Assembly: GCA_023807065.1 (NCBI GenBank)
Contig: JAJJLU010004456.1
Location: forward strand, 1-12,870
DNA: 12,870 bases
Direction: 5' to 3'
From: Isotricha intestinalis
Taxonomy: Eukaryota; Ciliophora; Litostomatea; Vestibuliferida; Isotrichidae
The translations under genes and the position numbers were made by a program. This document shows, in pieces, positions 8,395 through 12,870 of the stretch. Positions within the stretch are counted from its first letter, which is position 1; every line of letters begins with the position of its first letter. The notes under the pieces are model-generated. The model saw nothing but the letters and a program-made list of their open reading frames with translations. It made no database searches and was not told where the DNA came from.

Positions 8395-8411
8395 TCCACT
8401 TATTAAGCGGA
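8395..8411. other. Small hairpin (TCCACTT-ATT-AAGCGGA)
   Basis: Seven-base arms with one mismatch around a three-base loop, about 70 bases upstream of the F-box/EF-hand relic. The G+C content is unusual here. It resembles the CCACTTA...TAAG-type ends of some Tc1/mariner elements, but no partner terminus was found, so the role is unknown. Confidence 0.3.
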
Positions 8412-8479
8412 AATTGAGTGTAAAATTTTTTTATAAAAATTATTTTTGATAAATAAATAAAAAATAAATTATTTTATTA

Positions 8480-9181
8480 ATGAGTATTTTAAATATTCAT
8501 TCAAAATATATTATACAAAAATTATTCTATTTTTTCAGAAAAGAGACAATTCAAATTAATTGAATATAATAAAATTTTAGTTAAAAAATTAGATATATCA
8601 ATTATTGATTTTAAAAGAGTTTTTATTCAAAATAAAATCCAAAAATATGGTTTTATTTACTTTAAAATTTATATAGGGCAATTTAAGAAAAATTTTAATC
8701 AAAGAATAACAAAGGAAGATAATTTAAATGATTTAATGTTAAAAAGTTTATCAAAAAATGAAAATTTTATATTAAATTTAAGCGATGAAAATTTGAATAT
8801 AATAATAAATAATATATATTTTGAGAAAAAACTCAGAATTAATTTAAAAGATTTAGAAGAAAATAAAGAAGACTTACATAAAGATAAGTTAATTAAAAAA
8901 AACCAAAAATATCATTAATAATATTATCAGAAAAAGAATTAAAGCATTTAAGAATATATTTAAATTGTTTTCAAAAAACGGAGAAATGAATGAAATAAAT
9001 ATCTCATTTTTCAATGAAATACATGATTCTAATAAATATTTAAAAATATTTTAATAAAATATGATATAATAATGATGGAATAATTACATTTGAAGACTTT
9101 ATTAACTTTTTGTATGATTTAATTAATAATGATATTTATTTTATATGGAAATCTTTAAATAATTTAGGATATAATAATTGA
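8480..9181 (+). pseudogene. N-terminal part of a large decayed gene: F-box-like start plus EF-hand segment
   Basis: ATG at 8480 gives MSILNIHSKYIIQKLFYFF. One extra base in a 6-T run (8530-8535) then shifts into SEKRQFKLIEYNKILVKKLD, an F-box-like helical pattern. The same frame stays open to TAA at 8916-8918. Another shift in an A-run near 8897 leads to PKISLIILSEKEL. A further shift near 8942 gives AFKNIFKLFSKNGEMNEINI and FFNEIHDSNKYLKIF. Two in-frame stops (about 9050-9056) and a one-base loss at about 9067 come before DINNDGIITFEDFINFLY, a recognisable EF-hand calcium loop (D-x-N-x-D-G, with Asp at position 12). The relic ends at TGA 9179-9181, exactly where the inverted-repeat element begins. 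At least four frameshifts make it a pseudogene. A protein-interaction role is inferred only from the modules. Confidence 0.6.
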
Positions 9182-9184
9182 TTA

Positions 9185-9427
9185 TCCCCAATCTCCCCTA
9201 TATTAAATAAATAAAATAAATATTTTTTATTCTTTAATCGATGAGTTTTTTAAATTACAAATTTATAGATTTAAATTAATTATTTATATTTTAATGATTC
9301 AATCTATTATAAAAATTTAAAAAAATAAATATTTTTTTAAATTAAATCTATGAATTTGTAATTTAAAAATCTTATAGATTAAAAAATAAAAAATTATTTA
9401 TTTTTTTTATTTAATATAAGGGGGATA
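9185..9427. mobile_element. MITE-like element with about 85-bp terminal inverted repeats
   Basis: The left arm (about 9193-9277) and right arm (about 9340-9425) are reverse complements with only scattered mismatches and one- or two-base gaps. Both run from a C/G-rich end (CTCCCCTATATTAAATAAA on the left) to an inner TAAATTACAAATT...TAGATTTAA block. The loop is about 60 bases, A/T-rich and non-coding. Length near 240 bp and lack of a transposase fit a miniature inverted-repeat transposable element. No unambiguous target-site duplication could be defined. It lies between the EF-hand part and the leucine-rich part of what appears to be one gene. Confidence 0.8.
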
Positions 9428-11080
9428 GATAAATTGAGAAATTTGAAAGAAATGAAAACACTATTTTTTCAAATTTTATAGAGTTAACTAAAAAAGATAA
9501 AATTTCTTTATTAAAGGTAATGAAGGTTATATTCTTTATTTAAAAAATAAAGAAAAATTATTTGATTTTAAAATTTAAGGTATATCTATTTCAAATTTAA
9601 ATAAAATCATTAAATTAAAAGTTATTTGCCCTAAAATTAAAGAAGTAACTTTACATATTTCTGACAAAGATTTTGAATTTAATAAAAATGAATTAAATGT
9701 TATTTTTCCTAATATTAAAAAAGATTTTAATTTATTTAATTTAAATAGAATATTAAATTATTCTAAGATAAAAATTTTTCTTTTTGATTATAATGGAAAT
9801 ATTAATCTTTCTTCTTAAATTGAGTCAAAAATAATTTTAGAAAAAAGAAGTGTTTAAAAATAAATATTGAAGATGGAAGTAATATTAATAATTTTATACA
9901 TCACTTTTTTAATAATATTCATTTTCCTAATAAAAGAATATAATTTTAATTTTGATTTTAATCATTTAATTAAGCAAAAAATACTATTAAATAAAGTGAT
10001 TATAATATTGTTAATAAATATTTTTAATAGATACTTTAAATAATAAAGATAAATTTTCTCTTAATACATTTTTAATGTTTTCAAATCAATTAAAATATAT
10101 TAGATGTATAAAAATAAAATTCAAATATTTTTTCATATATTATAAAAAGAAAAGAAAAGTAAAATATTTTTCAATTTGATTTGCTAAATAAAAATTTATT
10201 AAAAAAATAGTTTGAAAATTGAGGTTTTTTAATTGATGAAAAAGAAATTATAAAATATAAAAAAATATAAATTAAAGGAATATTTGAAGATAATGGAAAA
10301 AAAATTAAAAAATAATAGATAAAGAAAACATTAACCTTTTTAATATCAATTTAAATATTAATCAATCAAATTATTATATTAAATCTTTTAAAAAGTTAAA
10401 GTCTATTTATTCTGAAAAAGAAATTCAACCAATTGATTTATTAAATATTTTAAATCAAAAAAATAATTTTGATTCTTTAAAACATATTAATTTTACTTTA
10501 GGTGACATCAAAGAATATCTTTTTGAAAAATCAAAAAATAAAATTTTTCAAATATTATCTAAAATTATAGAAAAATTAAGAAATGTAAAATCTTTAATTT
10601 TGAGATTAAATCCTCAGAATTTTTTTTGAAAATATAAATTTGATTTTAAATAATTCGAAATTTAAAAAAATAAAGAATTTAAATATTTCTCAAAAATAAT
10701 AAAAAATCCTGAATATAATTTTTTTTTAGAAGAATTTTAGATAAATTCCCTAATAAGAAAAAATTTTTTTAAAGAATTTAACGTTTGAAATAAAGTATTT
10801 AATTTAAAAATAAAAGAATTTTATCCTTTTTGTTAATAATATTATTGAATATACTTCAAATAAGAAAGAGAATTTAAAAAAATTTCCTTATTTGAAAATT
10901 ATAAATTAATATATTTAAATTATGAAAAAATTAATTCCTATGAATATCAATTTCAAAAAGCAGGAAAATAAATATTAAAATATTCTGAAACATCATTCTT
11001 GTTTGAATTTTTAAGAGCATAAATTTTTAGAATTTTTACATTTCAATAATTCACAAAATGGAATTAAATTTATGAATGAA
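9428..11080 (+). pseudogene. Decayed leucine-rich-repeat-like middle of the same large gene
   Basis: Many short open pieces in changing frames, rich in Leu, Ile, Asn and Lys with regular spacing. Examples are KFERNENTIFSNFIELTKKD just after the element, then GNEGYILYLKNKEKLFDFKI. An open block at 9579-9818 contains LKVICPKIKEVTLHISDKDF. Later comes LKINIEDGSNINNF. A second long open block at 10321-10629 has 102 codons before TGA and no ATG; it includes FDSLKHINFTLGDIKEYLF and LRNVKSLILRLNP. The LxxLxLxI spacing suggests irregular leucine-rich repeats leading into the DUF285 block. Dozens of stops and shifts show it is dead. Continuity with the EF-hand part across the inserted element is inferred from frame content, not proven. 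Confidence 0.5.
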
Positions 11081-11560
11081 ACATTTTTTCCTTGTTCTTC
11101 TTTACAATTTTTATCTTTTAATTCTAAATAGCTATTAAATATGGATAATATGAAAAATATGTTTTATAAATGCTCTTCTTTAAAATATTTAAATATATCT
11201 AATTTTAATACAAATAATGTTAGAGAAATGAGTTGAATGTTTTGTGGATTTTCTTCTTTAATTTTGTTAATTTTATTAAATTTTATACTAATAAAGTTGT
11301 AGATATGAGTTATATGTTTTTTGGATGTTCAAAATTAACTTCTTTAAATTTCAATAAATTTAAATAATTTTAATACTGAGAATGTAATTTATATGAGCTA
11401 TATGTTTTATAAATGTTCTTCTTTAATTTGTTTGGATTTATCTAATTTTAATATTAAAAAAACTATGTATTTTTATTATATATCTTTTTAACTGTTCTTC
11501 TTGCTCTTTTTAAATATATCTAATTTTACTGTTAAAAATGTTTATATAATAAAAAATGTC
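11081..11560 (+). pseudogene. DUF285/BspA-type repeat region (C-terminal, degenerate)
   Basis: At least five copies of the DUF285-type repeat with consensus close to NVxxMSYMFYxCSSLxxLDLSNFN. Clear units are MDNMKNMFYKCSSLKYLNIS (from 11141), REMS-stop-MFCGFSSL, VVDMSYMFFGCSKLTSLNF, and NVIYMSYMFYKCSSLICLDL with SNFN. The MxxMF blocks start near 11150, 11228, 11305 and 11393, so the period is about 75-88 bases (25 residues plus indels). In-frame stops (11234, and within later units) and frame changes inactivate it. DUF285 repeats are known from surface-exposed leucine-rich proteins of bacteria and some protists; here they form the end of a long dead gene. Confidence 0.75.
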
Positions 11561-11699
11561 AATTGGAATCCAATAAATCATTATTAACAATTTAATAAAA
11601 TAAATTTATAATAGTTTATATATAAAAAATATTCAAAAAAATATTATTACATTTAATTTAAATTTCACTAAAGTTTATTGAATAAAATAAAAAAAGAAC

Positions 11700-12260
11700 A
11701 AATAATATATGCATAATAAATCCAAACACAATACTATCAGATACAAAAAATTTTTTTAAACTAGGATTAATATATATAAATCAATTTATCAAAGTTTTAA
11801 AAGATAATTAAAATATTATATGGGTTAATGAACTTCATTAAAAAAATAATTATAAAAACTGAGATAGATAAATATATGGGAAATCTAATGTAAGATATCT
11901 AAAAATGAAAAATAGAACTTAATTCTTATTATTGTGTCTGATAGATTTATATATGATGCAATTAACTCTCAAAATACATTATCTAATCTAATGTTATAAT
12001 TCAAATAATTAAATTATTTAATTATATCATTATTATGGATAATCCCAATTTATAAATCAAAATGTTTTTCTTCATGAATTAAAGGTTTTTATTTACTTGT
12101 TTATATAGTGTTTTCCATTTATTTGGATTATGTTTTATATTTAAATGAAATACATAAAATAAGATTAATAAAATCGAAATAATAGCTAAATCAAAACTAA
12201 TAGAAATAACTCATAATGATATTATTATATATAAATAAATGTTTTTCAATGCATAATTAG
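11700..12260 (+). mobile_element. Degenerate transposase relic, Tc1/mariner (DDE) type, tentative
   Basis: Broken frames read in order: FFKLGLIYINQFIKVLKDN, a stop, NIIWVNELH (Asn codon 11827, where mariner-type enzymes have the first Asp of a V-D-E motif), YGKSNVRYLKMKNRT, SDRFIYDAINSQNTLSN, then IIIMDNPN followed after a one-base shift by YKSK (Asp codon 12038-12040). The last matches the DNxxxHKSK block around the second catalytic Asp. LNEIHKIRLIKSK (Glu codon 12147-12149) fits the third acidic residue about 36 codons on, close to DD34E spacing. The first-to-second spacing (about 70) is short, so some sequence may be lost. No N-terminal helix-turn-helix or terminal repeats were found. Recognition rests on motif order only. 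Confidence 0.38.
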
Positions 12261-12787
12261 GGTTATATACAACTAGATTTAGAGTAGAATTGTCAATCCC
12301 ATAAAATCATTAAATTTATTTAAGAATTGATTCACTAATTATTGAATATTTTAAAGTAATTCTTAACAATTTCATTTTTAAAAATATTGATTAAGATATA
12401 AAATAAGAAGAAAGAAAACTTGATTATAGTAAAAAAGGAATTTCTTTAGTTCACATTATATATAGGAGTTAAATGTTTATATTTGTAAAGAAATAGCTAT
12501 TTATATATTCTATAAAATCTTATTTATCAAAAGAAATAAAACAGAGAATTATTAGAATTAAAAAATCAGAATCCTAATCATTTCATTTCAGAAAATATAA
12601 AATTATATCTTTAAAGAAATGTCCATCTCGTTTTATTTTCACCATTATAATATCACTTTGATTGATAGGACACATTCAAATTATATTATTTCAATTGTGT
12701 TTTGAATTTTTTTCTTCACTTTGATTATTGTTTTTTCCTATTATAATAAAACAACTTTCTATTCTGAATATAGAAATTTTCTATAGC
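12261..12787. other. A/T-rich region without a recognisable gene
   Basis: Stops occur in all frames at short intervals on both strands. Some stretches could be further relics of the preceding element, but I recognise no domain, RNA or repeat. Confidence 0.5.
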
Positions 12788-12870
12788 TTTTTATTTTATT
12801 TTATTTTATTTTATTTTATTTTATTTTATTTTATTTTATTTTATTTTATTTTATTTTATTTTATTTTATT
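12788..12870. repeat. (TTTTA)n microsatellite at the window end
   Basis: About 16 tandem units of a 5-base repeat with no visible interruption, running to the last base. It probably continues past the window or marks the point where an assembly stopped. The unit lacks G and does not look like a known telomere repeat. Confidence 0.97.

Larger units (their letters stand above)
7381..8479. other. Long A/T-rich gap between two pseudogenes
   Basis: No recognisable gene in about 1.1 kb. It contains a hydrophobic open stretch at 7480-7662, a somewhat more complex antisense open frame at 7876-8118, one copy of the 26-bp palindrome (8186-8211) and a small hairpin at 8395-8411. The stretch 7860-8115 is less A/T-biased than its surroundings and may be an inserted or decayed piece I cannot identify. 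Confidence 0.5.

Noticed and set aside
8480..11560. A ciliate-type code with TAA/TAG read as Gln to rescue the broken frames
   Set aside because: The Hsp70 genes use CAA for Gln and end at TAA. The broken regions also need many frame changes, not only stop readthrough, and contain TGA stops.
12788..12870. Telomeric repeat
   Set aside because: The TTTTA unit has no G-rich strand as expected of telomeres; an A/T microsatellite is the better reading.
1..12870. CRISPR array or other prokaryotic defence locus
   Set aside because: There are no regularly spaced direct repeats with spacers, no cas-like genes, and gene content is eukaryotic in character.

Overview
This is an extremely A+T-rich window (well over three quarters A+T by eye) from what looks like a eukaryotic nuclear genome. 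The two large genes are eukaryotic-cytosol-type Hsp70 relatives and have no upstream Shine-Dalgarno signal. Intergenic DNA is almost pure A/T. A decayed gene combines an F-box-like start, EF-hand and DUF285/BspA-type repeats. Every Gln codon I checked in the intact genes is CAA and the stops are TAA/TGA, so the standard code fits better than a ciliate code. An anaerobic gut fungus, metamonad or amoeba would fit, but the sequence does not settle the lineage.

Layout, all genes on the + strand. (1) 78-2888 encodes a 936-residue tandem Hsp70-like protein. Its first half has a nucleotide-binding domain (NBD) plus a beta substrate-binding domain. Its second half is an NBD alone that has lost two phosphate-loop residues. 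(2) 3102-4631 encodes a 509-residue Hsp70-like protein with no lid. (3) 4949-5613 is a trypsin-like protease broken by one frameshift. It abuts, one frameshift away, a 147-bp near-identical copy of the start of the second Hsp70 domain of gene 1. (4) 6071-7380 is a beta-lactamase-like serine hydrolase with a signal peptide and C-terminal membrane segments, broken into several frames. (5) About 8480-11560 is one long, heavily mutated gene (F-box-like start, EF-hand, leucine-rich region, DUF285 repeats) interrupted by a roughly 240-bp inverted-repeat element at 9185-9427. (6) About 11700-12260 holds a degenerate stretch resembling a Tc1/mariner transposase. (7) The window ends in a (TTTTA)n microsatellite.

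Two near-identical 26-bp G+C-containing palindromes (5932-5957, 8186-8211) flank the serine hydrolase region. The left 4.7 kb is intact and under apparent selection. Everything to the right is decaying, repeat-rich DNA, resembling a subtelomeric or transposon-rich accessory region. I see no operon or pathway. The common theme is a repeatedly duplicated and shuffled Hsp70 family beside secreted or surface protein relics.
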